From Nocardia higoensis (GTDB taxonomy: Bacteria > Actinomycetota > Actinomycetes > Mycobacteriales > Mycobacteriaceae), in the NCBI RefSeq assembly GCF_015477835.1, contig NZ_JADLQN010000001.1, positions 1,116,001 to 1,180,000 on the forward strand: DNA of 64,000 nucleotides. The letters are read 5' to 3'. Made by a program: the position numbers and the translations under genes. A model generated the notes under the pieces. It was given only the letters and a program-made list of their open reading frames with translations, ran no database searches and was not told where the DNA came from. Shown piece by piece: positions 36,790 through 48,200 of the stretch; within the stretch, counting starts at the first letter, position 1, and each line of letters begins with the position of its first letter.

Positions 36790-36880
36790 GGGAACGAAGA
36801 CGCGGATTCAGGCGTTGTCCTTTACAGGCGTTGTCCTTACCGGCACTTCGGATACACAGGGACACTCGGACACACAGGGA
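36790..36880 (+). promoter_or_regulatory. rbpA promoter, ECF-sigma-like, and repeated leader
   Basis: GGGAAC (36790-36795) followed by CGTT (36813-36816) fits the -35/-10 elements of SigH/SigR/SigE-type promoters (GGAAC-N18-GTT). CAGGCGTTGTCCTT occurs at 36809-36822 and again at 36825-36838, so the -10-like CGTT is doubled 16 bp downstream. In the leader CGGATACACAGGGA (36849-36862) is repeated as CGGACACACAGGGA (36867-36880), and the second copy makes the ribosome site GGGAGAGG. Confidence 0.6.
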
Positions 36881-36890
36881 GAGGCACACC

Positions 36891-37226
36891 ATGGCAGATC
36901 GCGTACTCCGGGGCAGTCGGCTCGGAGCGGTGAGCTACGAGACCGACCGCGACCACGACCTCGCTCCGCGCCGCATCGCCAGGTACCGGACCGACAACGG
37001 CGAAGAGTTCGACGTTCCCTTCGCCGACGACGCGGAGATCCCGCCCACCTGGCTGTGCCGCAACGGCCAGGAAGGCATCCTGCTCGAAGGCAGCACCCAG
37101 GAAGCCAAGAAGGTCAAGCCGCCGCGTACCCACTGGGACATGCTGCTCGAGCGCCGCAGCAAGGAAGAGCTCGAAGAGCTGCTCAAGGAGCGCCTCGATC
37201 TGCTCAAGACCCGCCGCCGCGGCTGA
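36891..37226 (+). CDS. rbpA: RNA polymerase-binding protein RbpA
   Basis: 111 residues, exactly the length of M. tuberculosis RbpA. It starts MADRVLRGSRLGAVSYETDRDHDLAPR, has the core YRTDNGEEFDVPFADDAEIPPTWLCRNGQEG and ends with the sigma-interacting helix KPPRTHWDMLLERRSKEELEELLKERLDLLKTRR. RbpA binds RNA polymerase and the group I sigma factor (SigA) and stabilises the open promoter complex. Streptomyces rbpA is partly SigR-dependent, and the ECF-like promoter here fits stress control. In mycobacteria rbpA is next to ppm1/lnt; here an NRPS island follows. A strong terminator lies 16 bp downstream. Confidence 0.97.
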   Translation: MADRVLRGSRLGAVSYETDRDHDLAPRRIARYRTDNGEEFDVPFADDAEIPPTWLCRNGQEGILLEGSTQEAKKVKPPRTHWDMLLERRSKEELEELLKERLDLLKTRRRG

Positions 37227-37241
37227 CTCGTCGCACAGCAC

Positions 37242-37285
37242 CGACAAAGGCCGTTCCCCCACTGCGGAGGGAACGGCCTTTGTCG
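37242..37285. terminator. Strong terminator after rbpA
   Basis: CGACAAAGGCCGTTCCC pairs perfectly with its complement (17-bp stem, 10-base loop) 16 bp after the rbpA stop and 27 bp after the convergent DrrB-like gene. It probably serves both. Confidence 0.85.
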
Positions 37286-37311
37286 TGGAGCGGACAGCGG
37301 GTGAGCGCGGT

Positions 37312-38187
37312 CTAACGGCTGGCGACCTTGCGGTAGCGCAGCAGAGCCATCGGCATGGCGATCGCCAGGATCACCACCGAGCAGAGCACGGCGTACTCGA
37401 CGCAGTGCTCGGCGGGCCAGCCGGTGGGCTGGCGAAAGAACGGCGGCGCACCGTTCTCGAAGAGCTTCCGTCCGGACGCGGCGACCGCGGTGATCGGATT
37501 CCACTCCGCGATGACCCGCAGCGGACCGGGCAGCGCGGCGGCGGAGATGAACGCCGAGGAAATGAAGGTCAGCGGGAACAGCCAGATCAGCCCCGCACTC
37601 TGGGCCACCTCCACATTGGGTGAGAGCAGACCGGTCAGCGCGCCGACCCAGGACATGGCGAAGGCGAACAGCAGGATGATGCCGAAGGCCAGCGTCGCGT
37701 CGGCGATCGAGCCGTTGATGCGCCATCCGACGATGTAGCCACAGCCGACCATGACCGCCAAGCTCAGGACACTGACCACCAGGTCCGACAGCGTGCGGCC
37801 CATCAGCACCGCCATCCGCGACATCGGCAGCGCGCGCATCCGGTCGATGATGCCCTTCTGCAGGTCGCCCGCCAGGCCGACGGTGGTGAAGGCCGCGCTG
37901 AACGCGACGGTCTGGGTGAAGATGCCCGCCAGCAGGAACTCGCGGTACTGGCTGCCGCCCAGAGAAGCGCCGAAGATGTAGGCGAACAGGAACACGAACA
38001 TCAGCGGCTGGATGGTGGCGGTGACCAGCAGGGTCGGCACGCGCAGGATGGTCAGTAGATTGCGGTGCGCGACGATGGCACTGTCCCTGACGAACCGAAA
38101 TCTGGGCGAATACTCCAGCGCCACAATGTTTTTCGTCGGAGGTATGGGCGCGAGTTCTTCCCGCGTCGGTTCGGTGGCGGTGGTCAC
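37312..38187 (-). CDS. ABC-2 type permease (DrrB-like exporter subunit)
   Basis: 291 residues from the GTG at 38187, which overlaps the ATPase stop (GTGA) and has GAGGAG eight bases upstream. Six hydrophobic segments occur after a cytoplasmic N-terminus of about 45 residues (first segment LLVTATIQPLMFVFLFAYIFG; last VEYAVLCSVVILAIAMPMALL). The layout matches DrrB/ABC-2 permeases that export antibiotics, glycolipids or peptides with a DrrA-type ATPase. It is the third gene after the NRPS and most likely exports the NRPS product. The mycobacterial DrrABC homologue has a third subunit, absent here. Confidence 0.9.
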   Translation of the reverse strand: MTTATEPTREELAPIPPTKNIVALEYSPRFRFVRDSAIVAHRNLLTILRVPTLLVTATIQPLMFVFLFAYIFGASLGGSQYREFLLAGIFTQTVAFSAAFTTVGLAGDLQKGIIDRMRALPMSRMAVLMGRTLSDLVVSVLSLAVMVGCGYIVGWRINGSIADATLAFGIILLFAFAMSWVGALTGLLSPNVEVAQSAGLIWLFPLTFISSAFISAAALPGPLRVIAEWNPITAVAASGRKLFENGAPPFFRQPTGWPAEHCVEYAVLCSVVILAIAMPMALLRYRKVASR

Positions 38188-39173
38188 GACAGGATCTCCT
38201 CGGGCACGTCGTCGGTTTCCGGTTCGGCATCGCCGGTGGCGGGGCTGCCGGTGAGGGACAGGAACACGTCGTCGAGGCTGGGCCGGTGCACATTCGCGTC
38301 GAGCACCCACACGCCCGCGTCGTCGAGTCTGCGCAGCGCCTCCACCATGGTCCTGGTTCCGTCGCCGACCACCACCGAGATCTCGTCGCCGCCGGATTCG
38401 TGCCGGGGTTCGCCCAGTCCGACCTCACCGAGCACGGTCAGCGCGGGCTTCGCATCCTGACCGGCGGCCAGGGTCACGGTGAGCCGGTCACCGCCGATGG
38501 CGGACTTGAGTTCCTCCGCGGAACCGCGGGCGATGACCCGGCCGTGGTCGATCACCACGATCCGGTCGGCCAGCATGTCGGCCTCCTCGAGATACTGGGT
38601 CGTGAGCAGGACCGTGGTCCCGTCCTCGACCAGTTCGCCGATGACTCGCCACATGTCGAGCCTGCCGCGCGGGTCCAGCCCGGTGGTCGGCTCGTCGAGC
38701 ACCACCACCGGTGGCCGGGTGACCAGCGCACCCGCCAGATCGAGGCGGCGCGCCATGCCACCGGAGTAGGTGCCCGCCCTGCGATCGGCAGCCTCCTCGA
38801 GGCCCAGTTCGCTCAGCAGCGTCCTGGCACGCTGGGCGGACTCCTGCCTGCTCATGCCGTAGAGCCGGGCGACCATGCGCAGATTTTCGAAACCGGTGAG
38901 ATTGGCGTCGATCGCGGCGTACTGGCCGGACAGTCCGATGCGGGGCCGGGCCGCAGCGGGGTCGCGCAGCACATCGACGCCCGCCACGCGCACCGAGCCC
39001 GCACTGGGGCGCAGCAAGGTGGTGACGATCCGGACGGTGGTGGTTTTCCCCGCGCCGTTGGGGCCGAGCAGGCCCATCACCGTGCCTGCCGGGATCTCCA
39101 GATCGATACCGTCGAGCACGCGGGTCTTGCCGTAGTTCTTGACCAGTCCGTGCACTTCCACAGCCGTGCTCAT
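38184..39173 (-). CDS. ABC transporter ATPase (DrrA-like)
   Basis: 329 residues. Walker A is GLLGPNGAGKTTT at about residues 34-46, the signature is YSGGMARRLDLAGAL near 136, Walker B is VVVLDEPTTGLDP near 157 and the H-loop region follows. The C-terminal extension of about 90 residues (VHRPSLDDVFLSLTG) is the DrrA-type tail. It would energise the DrrB-like permease to export an amphipathic compound. It begins 82 bp after the NRPS stop on the same strand, with only weak hairpins between, so it is probably in the NRPS operon. Confidence 0.93.
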   Translation of the reverse strand: MSTAVEVHGLVKNYGKTRVLDGIDLEIPAGTVMGLLGPNGAGKTTTVRIVTTLLRPSAGSVRVAGVDVLRDPAAARPRIGLSGQYAAIDANLTGFENLRMVARLYGMSRQESAQRARTLLSELGLEEAADRRAGTYSGGMARRLDLAGALVTRPPVVVLDEPTTGLDPRGRLDMWRVIGELVEDGTTVLLTTQYLEEADMLADRIVVIDHGRVIARGSAEELKSAIGGDRLTVTLAAGQDAKPALTVLGEVGLGEPRHESGGDEISVVVGDGTRTMVEALRRLDDAGVWVLDANVHRPSLDDVFLSLTGSPATGDAEPETDDVPEEILS

Positions 39174-39255
39174 CTGCGCCCGCCTTCGTCCCGGCGCACG
39201 CCGGTGGCCTCACTCACCAGAGTTCTCCTTCGTCGGATTCACTGCTCGGTCGCCA

Positions 39256-42200
39256 TCACTGCTCGATCGGATCCCGGCCGTCCAGATGGCCGCGCAGCAG
39301 CGGGCCGATCCGGTCGAGCACTTCGGGGGTGGTCATCGCCGCGTGCGAGCACGGCACCGCGTGCTCGTGCACCCGGCCGGCGACGAACGGCTGCCAGGCC
39401 GCCGCGCACCGATCGGGATCGGCGAGGTTGATCTCGTCGTCGGCCGCGTGGAAGAACACCAGGTCGCCGTCGAACACGCGGGGCCGGAAACCGTGCGCGA
39501 GCACCGTGCCGGTGGCGTACTCGCGGAACAGGCCACGCAACTGGTCGTCGGTCAGCGCCGCGAACGGTCCCGGCTGAGCCCGCAGCAGCCGCGCCGCCTG
39601 ATCGGCGTCGAGTTCGGCGCCCGCCTGGTCGCCGAGGTCGATGCCGAACTCGGCGAGGATCTCGGCCACCGAGGGCACCGCCCGGTCCAGCCAGCGATCG
39701 GTGAGCCGGTGGCTGTCGAGCATCGCCAGGGTCGCCACCTCGTCGCCGTCCTCGCGCAGCCGCACCGCGATCTCGTGCGCGATGAGACCGCCCAGCGACC
39801 AGCCGGCCAGATGGTAGGGGCCCTGCGGCTGCGTCGCGCGGATGACGCCGACGTAGTGCTCGGCCGCCTCGTCCATCGATGGGAAACCCGCGGTCCCGGT
39901 GACGTGCGGGGATTGCAGGCCGAACACCGGCAGGTCCGAGGGCAGGTGGGCCAGCAGTCCGGCGTAACACCAGGACAATCCGACACCGGGGGGCACGCAG
40001 AACAGCGCGGGCCGCGCGCCGCCGGAACGCAACGGCAGTACCGGCGCCAGCGCCGCGGAGACCGCGGCCGTGGGATCGGCGTCGGACAGCTTGGCCGCGA
40101 CCGCCGCGGGAGTGGCGTCGGCGAACATGACCTGTACCGGCATGTCGATGCCCACGGCGCGGAGTTCGGCGACGACCTTGGTGGCCAGCAACGAGTTGCC
40201 GCCGAGTTCGAAGAACCCGTCGTCCACGCCTACCCGGTCGACGCCGAGCACCGAGGCGTAGGCCGCGCACAGCGCCGCTTCCACAGCCGTGCCGGGCGCC
40301 CGGTACTCGCCCGCTCCGGTGAACACCGGCTCCGGCAGCCGCCCACGGTCCATCTTGCCGGTAGGACCGAGGGGCACCTCGTCGATGAGCATGATCGCCT
40401 GCGGGACCATGTAATTGGGCACCAGCGTGGCCGTGTGCGCGGTCAGCTCCCTGGCGGTGATCTCGCTACCCGGGTGCGGCTTCACATACGACACCAGCGC
40501 GGTGCTGCCCGCCGCGGTCCTGTGCCCGAAGGTGGTCGACATCGCCACCGCCGGATGCTTGGCCAGCGCGGCGTCGATCTCGCCGAGTTCGATGCGGAAA
40601 CCGCGGATCTTGACCTGGTGGTCCACCCGACCGACGTACTCGACATCGCCGGGCGAGGCGGGCCGCCAGCGCACCAGATCGCCGGTGCGATACATCCGCT
40701 CACCGGGTTTGCCGTAGGGGTCGGCCACGAACCGCTGCGCGGTCAGGCCGGGCTGGTTCAGGTAGCCACGGGCCAGGGCATTGCCGGACAGATGCAGCTC
40801 GCCGGTCACGCCGACCGGGCAGGGATGCAATCGCCGGTCCAGGATGCTCGCACCGACACCGCGGATCGGGCCGCCGATGGTGATCGGACCGTGCGGGATC
40901 AGCGGTTGCGACATCAGCGTGACGATGGTGGTCTCCGTGGGCCCGTACACGTTGTAGAGGTTGCGACCCACCGACCACCGGTTGGCCATGTCCGGCGGCA
41001 GCGCCTCACCACCGACGAGCACGTGTCGCAGGTCGGTGATCTGCTCCGGGTCCACGGTGCCGAGCGCGGAGGTGGTGATGAACGCGTGGGTGATCTCCTC
41101 CTCGACGAGGGTGCGGGTCAGCTCCGCCCCACCGACCACACCGGTGGGCGCGATCACCAGGGTGGCCGCGCCACCGAGGGCGAACAGCAGGTCCAGCATC
41201 ACCGCGTCGAAGCTGGGGGTCGCGAAGTTGAGCACCCGGTCGGCGGGGCGCACGTCGTACCGCTGCGCGCATTCGGCCGCGAAATTGGACAGACCACCGT
41301 GGGAGACGACCACGCCCTTGGGCTTGCCGGTCGAACCGGAGGTGTAGATGACGTAGGCCGGGTTGTCCAGGCGCAGCGGAGCGCGCCGGTCGCGCTGGGT
41401 GATCGGAGCGGGTGAGGCGGCCAGCACCGCGGCACGGAACTCTGCGTCGTCCAACAGGATCCATCCCCGATCGGCGGGCAGAGCGGCGCTGTTCTCGGCG
41501 AGCGTGAGACCGAGCGCGGCGCCCGAGTCGGCCAGCATGTGCGTGATCCGGTCGGGCGGGTACAGCGGGTCGACCGGGACGAACGCCGCACCCGCCTTGG
41601 CCACCGCCAGCATCGCCGCGATCGCCTCCACCGATCGGGTGAACCCCAGCGCCACCAGAGTTTCCGGTCCGGCGCCCGCCTCGATCAGCACTCGCGCCAA
41701 TCGGTTGGTCCACCGATCCAGCGCCTCGTAGGTGACCTCGGTGCCGTCGCTGCACAACGCCACCGCGAGCGGGTCGTGCGCGGCCGCCGCGGCGAACACC
41801 TCGGGGAAGGTGATCGGCCGGTCGGCCGCCGCGCCGCGCACCTCCGCCAGGCCCGACCATTCGACCGGGTCGAGCAGTTGCAGATCGCCGACGTGGGTGG
41901 CCGGGCCGGTGGCGACGCCCGCGATGAGCCTGCGCAGGCGCTTGCCGAGCGCACGGGCCGTCGACTCGTCGAACAGATCGCCCGCGTAGGTCACCGCGAG
42001 GGTGATGCCGTCGGGTTCGCGCAGCGGGGTGTGCGACTCGGTGAGGGTGAACTGCAGGTCGAACTTGGCGACTCCGGTGTCGATGTCCTCGGCCTCGATG
42101 CGCAGACCGGGCAGTTCCAGCACCCGCACGGGATGGTCGCGCACCGACAGCATCACCTGGAACAGCGGGTGGTGCGATTGCGAGCGCGCCGGGTTGAGCA

Positions 42201-45200
42201 CCTCCACCAGCCGCTCGAACGGCAGGTCGGCGTGGGCGAAGGCGTCGAGGTCGATCTCGCGGACCTCGCGCAGCAGGTCGGTGAAGCGCGCGTCGGGATC
42301 GATCCGGGTGCGCAGTACTAGGGTGTTGACGAACATGCCGATCATCCGGTCCAGCGCCGGATGGCCGCGGCCGGCGATGGCGGTGCCGACGGTGATGTCG
42401 TCGGCACCGGTCATCCGGTGCAGCAGCACCGCGAGCGCCGCGTGCAGGATCATGAACATGCTGACGTTGTTGGCCACGGCAACCCGGTGCAGCTCACGGT
42501 GGGTGAACGCGTCGATCGCGCATTCGACGGTGCCGCCCCGATAGGACGGAACCGGCGGGCGCGGGCGGTCGGCGGGCACCGACAGCAGCTCCGGGCTGCC
42601 GTCGAGGGTACGCGCCCAGTAGTCGAGCTGTCGGCTCAGCGGCGAGGACGGATCGTCCTCGGTGCCGAGCGTGTCCTGTTGCCACAGTGTGTAATCCGCG
42701 TACTGCAGCTCCGGCTCGGGCCAGTCGGCCTCGCGTCCGGCGGAAGCCGCGCGATAGGCCGCGGCCACATCGGCGGCCAGCGGTTCCAGCGACCAGCCGT
42801 CGATGGCGATGTGGTGCACGACGAGCACCAGCACGTTGTGGGCGGCCGTGGCCGGGGTGGCCACACCGAGTTCCGCCGCGTCGGCCAGGGTGATCAGGGC
42901 GGCGCGCAACGGCGGAGCCGCGGCCAGATCGAAGCCGCCCGCCGCGAATCCCCGCACGGTGGCGGCCACCTCGTCCTCGGTGACCGTGGCGGTGTAGAGG
43001 GTGACGGCGGCCTCGGCGGGGTCGAGCACCACCTGGACGGGCACACCGTCGACCTCCGGGTACACCGTGCGCAGCGACTCGTGGCGGCGCTGCACCTCGT
43101 GCAGCGCCGCGACCAGCGCCGGTAGTTCGAGTTTGCCGTGCAGGCGCAACACGACGGGCACGTTGTAGGCGCCCGCGGTGCTCTCGGCGCCGGGTGCGCC
43201 CGCGTTGAACCGGTCGAGGAACCACAGCCTGCGCTGGGCGGCCGAGAGCGGAATACGCTCGGGCCGTTCGCGTTTGACGGGTGCGGGTCGCTCGAACCCC
43301 GGTTCCGAGCCAGTGCGGGCGTCGAGAGCGACGGCCAGCCCGGCGACGGTCGGGGCGGCGAAGACACCGCGCACCTCGAGCCTGACGCCGGTGGCCGCGG
43401 CCAGCCTCGCGACCAGCTGGGTGGCCAGCAGCGAGGTGCCGCCGATCTCGAAGAAATTGTCGTCGGCGTGGACGCCTTCGGTGCCGAGCAACTCACCCAT
43501 GACCGCGGCGACCAGGCGTTCGGTGCCGGTCTCGGGTTCGCGACCGGCGCTCGCGGCGAGCAGGACCGGTTCCGGCAGCGCCGCGCGGTCCAATTTGCCC
43601 ACCGGGGTGAGCGGGATCTCGTCCAGCACTGTGATGCTCGCGGGCACCATGTGGCCGGGTAGATGTTCGGCGACGTGGGCGCGGACCTGCGCCACATCCA
43701 GATCGGTGTCGGCGCCCGACGGCTGCACGAACGACACCAGCCGGTCGGCCCCGCTGATCCTGCGGACCTCGGTGTGCGCGAACCGGATCCGAGGATGGGT
43801 GGTGAGCGTGGCGTCGATCTCGCCGAGTTCGATGCGGAACCCGCGCATCTTCACCTGGAAATCGCTGCGGCCCAGATAGACCAGCGATCGCTCGGGCGTC
43901 CAGCGCACCACATCGCCGGTGCGGTACATGCGGGCGCCGGCCGCGCCGTACGGGTCGGCGACGAATCGGGAGGCGGTGAGCCCGAAACGGTCGAGATAGC
44001 CCGCCGCCACGCCGGGCCCGCCGAGATAGAGCTCCCCCGCGACGCCGATCGGCGCCGGTCGAAGTCTCTCGTCCAGCACGACGGCGTGCGCACCGCGGAC
44101 CAGTGTGCCGATGGTGATCTGTTCCCCGGCCACCAGCGGCGCGGAGATGGTCACCACGATGGTGGTCTCGGTGGGGCCGTAGGCGTTGAACATCCGTCGC
44201 CCGTGCGCCCAGCGCTCCACCAGTTCGGGACCGAGTGCCTCGCCGCCGACCATCAGATCGCGCAGGTCCGGCAGTGCCCACCGGTCCCGGTCGATGGTGG
44301 CCATGGCGGCGGTGGTGATGAAGGCGTGGGTGATGCGCTCACGCTCGAGCAGTTCGGCCAGTTCGTCGCCGCCGTAGATCTGTGGCGGGCAGATGACCAT
44401 GGTGGCGGCCGGACCCAGCGCCATCAGCAGGTCGAGCACCGAGGCGTCGAAGCTCGGCGTGGCGAAGTGCAGGACGCGCGAGGTGGCGTCGCTGCCCATC
44501 CGGTCGCGCAGTTCGTCGGCGAAGTCCGCCAAGCCGGCCTGGGTGACCGCGACGCCCTTCGGGGTGCCGGTGGACCCGGACGTGTAGACGAGGTAGGCCA
44601 GGTCCGCGCCGAGAGTGGTCCGGATCTGCTCGTCCCCGGCGATCGGGTGGCTGGGGTAGCCGTCCAGCTCGGCGCGCGAGCGCGGATCGTCGAGCAGCAG
44701 CCAGGCGGTCCGGGCGCAGTCCCGCAGTGCGGCGATGTGTGCGGTGGTGGTGATGCCGAACGTGCTGCCGGAGTCGGTGAGCATGTGGCGCACCCGATCG
44801 GCGGGATAGCTCGGGTCCACCGGGACGAACGCCGCACCGGATTTGGCGACGGCCAGCATAGTGAGCACGGAGTCGATCGAGCGGGTCAGCCCGAGTGCGA
44901 CCCGGTCCCCCGGGCCCAGGCCGCGGGCGATCAGCGCGCGGGCCAGACGGTTGGCGCGTCGATCCACCTCGGCGTAGGTCAGCTCGATCCCGTCGGCGGC
45001 CGAGGCGAGCGCGACGCGGGCGCGACCACGGCGAACCGCGTCGGCGAAATACGCCGCCAACGTGCGCGGCTCGCGCGTCACCGCGCCGACCGACGTATCC
45101 ACGGCGGTGCTCGGCTGTGCCGTCGCGCCCGGGAGCGCGACGGCATCGGCGCCGGAGTTCCCGTCGGCACGGGATCCGGCGGAACCGGCGGTGAGATCAC

Positions 45201-48200
45201 CGAGGTCGGCCTCGGCGCCGAGCGGCCGAGGCTCCGGGACTCCGTCGGTGCGTGGCCCGCGCACCGGGCTGAAGTGGCGGCGCTCGACGTCGGTGCGGAC
45301 ATCGATATCGCGGATCAGCGTCCGCGGATCAGCGCAGACGGCGGCCAGCACTCCGAGCAGGCGGTCGGCCAGGGTGTGGATGGTCGCGGCGTCGAACAGT
45401 TCGGCGGCGTAGACGAAGGCGAAGGCCGGATCGGCGTCCGGGCCGGTGGTGACCCGCAGCTCGAGATCGAACTTGGCGGCCGCGATGTCGAGTTCCTCGG
45501 CGTGCAGTTCCAGGCCCGGCAGCCGCAGCGCGGGCGCGGGGCCGTCCTGCACGGTCAGGGCGACCTGCACGACCGGGCGCTGCGCGCCGGAGCCCGCGGC
45601 CCGGCCGATCTCCTCGACGACCCGTTCGAAGGGCACGTCGGCGTTGGCGATGGCGGCCAGCTCGTTGTCGCGATCCACGCGCACCAGCTCGGCGAAGGGC
45701 GCGTCCGGGTTCACCCGCGAACGCAGGATCAGGGTGTTGACGAACATGCCGACCAGATCCTCGAGCGCGGTGTCGGTGCGGCCGGCCACCGGGGTGCCGA
45801 TCACGATGTCCCGCCCGCCGGTGACCGCGCGCAGCAGCACCGCCAGGGCCGACCGCATCACCATGAACAGGCTCACGCCCTGCTCGCGCGCCATGGCGGT
45901 CAGCGCGCGGCGCAGATCCTCCGGCACGGCGAATTCCACGATGCGGGAACGGTAGTGACCGTCTTCCGGTCGCGGGCGGTCGTACGGCAGTGGCAGTTCT
46001 TCGGGCAGGTCGGTGAGCGCTTCGCGCCAGTAGGCCAGCTGGGCACCCGCCGCGGTGGTGGGATCGGAGGCGTCGCCGAGGCAGGCGCGCTGCCACAGCC
46101 CGAAATCGGCGTACTGCACCGGAAGCGGGGTCCACGCCGGGGCCGCGCCGTCGCGGCGAGCCTGGTAGGCGGTGACCAGGTCGCGGGTCAGCGGCACCAG
46201 CGACCAGCCGTCGGCGGCGATGTGGTGCAGCACGATACCGAGCAGGTAGCGGTCGGCTCCGGTGCGCAGCAGCATGATGCGCACCGGGGTGTCGGTGGCC
46301 AGGTCGAAGCCGGTGCGGGCGAAGGCGGTCAGGCGTTCGCCCGCGGTGTCGGGATCGACGTCGCAGAACCGGGTCTCGGGCAGGGCCTCGTCGACGGGGA
46401 GCACGACCTGGTGAGCACCCGAGCCGTCTTCCGGGTACACCGTGCGCAGCACTTCGTGCCGTTCGATGACGTCGGTGAGCGCGGCGCGCAGGGCGGCGAG
46501 GTCGAGCGGTCCGTCGATCCGCAAGGTGAAGGCGATGTTGTAGGCACTGGATTCGGGTGCGTACCGGTTCAGGAACCACAGCCGTTGCTGGGGGGGCGAC
46601 AGCGGCAGGCGGGCCGGGCGCGGATCGGCGGCGGTCAGCGGGATCCGATGGGTGCGCGGCGCGGTGGCCAGCCGGGTGGCGACGTCCGCGACGGTGGGGG
46701 CGTCGAAGATGTCGCGCACCGGCAGTTCCGCACCGAACTCGGCGTGCAGTGCGGCGGTCAGCCGGGTGGCCAGCAGCGAGGTGCCGCCGAGGTCGAAGAA
46801 GCTGTCCTCCGCGCCGGGCACCGGACGGCCGAGCACCTTCTCGAAGACCGCCGCGACGCGGCGTTCGGTGTCGGTGTGCGGGGCTCGGGTCGGCCCGGCC
46901 GCGGTGAACTCCGGCGCGGGCAGCGCTTTGCGATCCAGTTTGCCCGAGGGGGTCGTCGGTACCTGGTCGAGCACCACGATCGCCGCGGGCACCATGTAGC
47001 CGGGCAGCCGGTCGCGCGCGGTGGCCCGGACGTCGGCGGCGTCGAGCGGTTCGCCGCCGGGTTCACCCGTCACATAGGCGGCCAGCCGCGGGTGACCGTG
47101 CTCGTCGGTGTGCACCACGGTGAGGGCGAAGGCGACGCCGGGATGGGCGCGCAGCACATGGTCGATCTCGTGCAGTTCGATGCGGAATCCGCGGATCTTG
47201 ACCTGGTCGTCGGCGCGACCGAGGAAGCGCAGCGTACCCGCGGCGTCGGTGACCACCAGATCGCCGGTGCGGTACATGCGCTCGCCGCGCCTGCCGAGCG
47301 GATTGGCCGGGAAGCGTTGCGCCGTCAGACCGTTGCGGCCCAGATAGCAGCGAGCCAGGCCGGGGCCGGACAGGTAGAGCTCACCCGGCGTGCCCGGCGG
47401 AACCGGCCGCAGCCGGGTGTCCAGCACGAACAGCCGCATCCCGCGCACCGGCCTGCCCAGCGACACCGGCTGCCCGGCGGGCATCGGGGCCGACGCGGTC
47501 GCGGCCACCGTGGCCTCCGACGGGCCGTACATGTTGTGCATGCGGTGACGGGCGGTCCAGGTGGTGACCAGGTCCTGCGAGCACGCCTCACCGCCGACGA
47601 CGACCGTCGAGAGATCGGGCAGGTCGTCGGCGGGCACCGTGGCCAGCGCGGCCGGCGTGACGAAGGCGTGCGTCACCCGTTCGGCGCGCAGCAACTCGGC
47701 CAGTTCCCGCCCGCCGTAGATGCCCGCGGGCGCGATGACCATCGTCGCGCCCGCCGCGAAGGCGAGCAGCAGCTCGAGCACCGAGGCGTCGAAACTCGGT
47801 GAGGAGAAGTGCAGGGTGCGCGCCCCCACGCTGATGCCGAACAGATGGACCTGCTCGTGCGCGAGCGAAGCCAGTCCCGCGTGCGTGACGACCACGGCCT
47901 TCGGCGTGCCGGTCGATCCGGAGGTGTAGATGAGGTACGCCGGGTGCGCGACCCGCAGCGGGAGCAGCCGATCGGCGTCGGTGAGGGGATTTGCCGGGTG
48001 CTGGGCACATTCGGCGGTGAAATCCGCCGAGCCGAGCACCAGCCAGTCCGAGGCGGTCCGCGCGTGCCTGCCACGGGCAGCCGTGGGCCAGGCGGGCAGA
48101 GCCGTCACGGATTCCGGCAGGGTCAGGCCGAGCAGCGCACCGGAATCGGCGAGCATGTGGGCGATGCGTTCGGGCGGGTAGCCGGGGTCGACGGGCACAT

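Noticed and set aside
39241-39269. ACTGCTCGRTCG repeated at the NRPS 3' end
   Set aside because: A 12-bp near-repeat over the stop codon. It has no clear function and could be chance in GC-rich DNA.
39139-47802. Very long plus-strand frames opposite the NRPS (for example 39139-41415 and 43663-47802)
   Set aside because: They are His/Gly/Arg/Gln-rich, without domains, and mirror the third-codon-position bias of the NRPS. Not genes.
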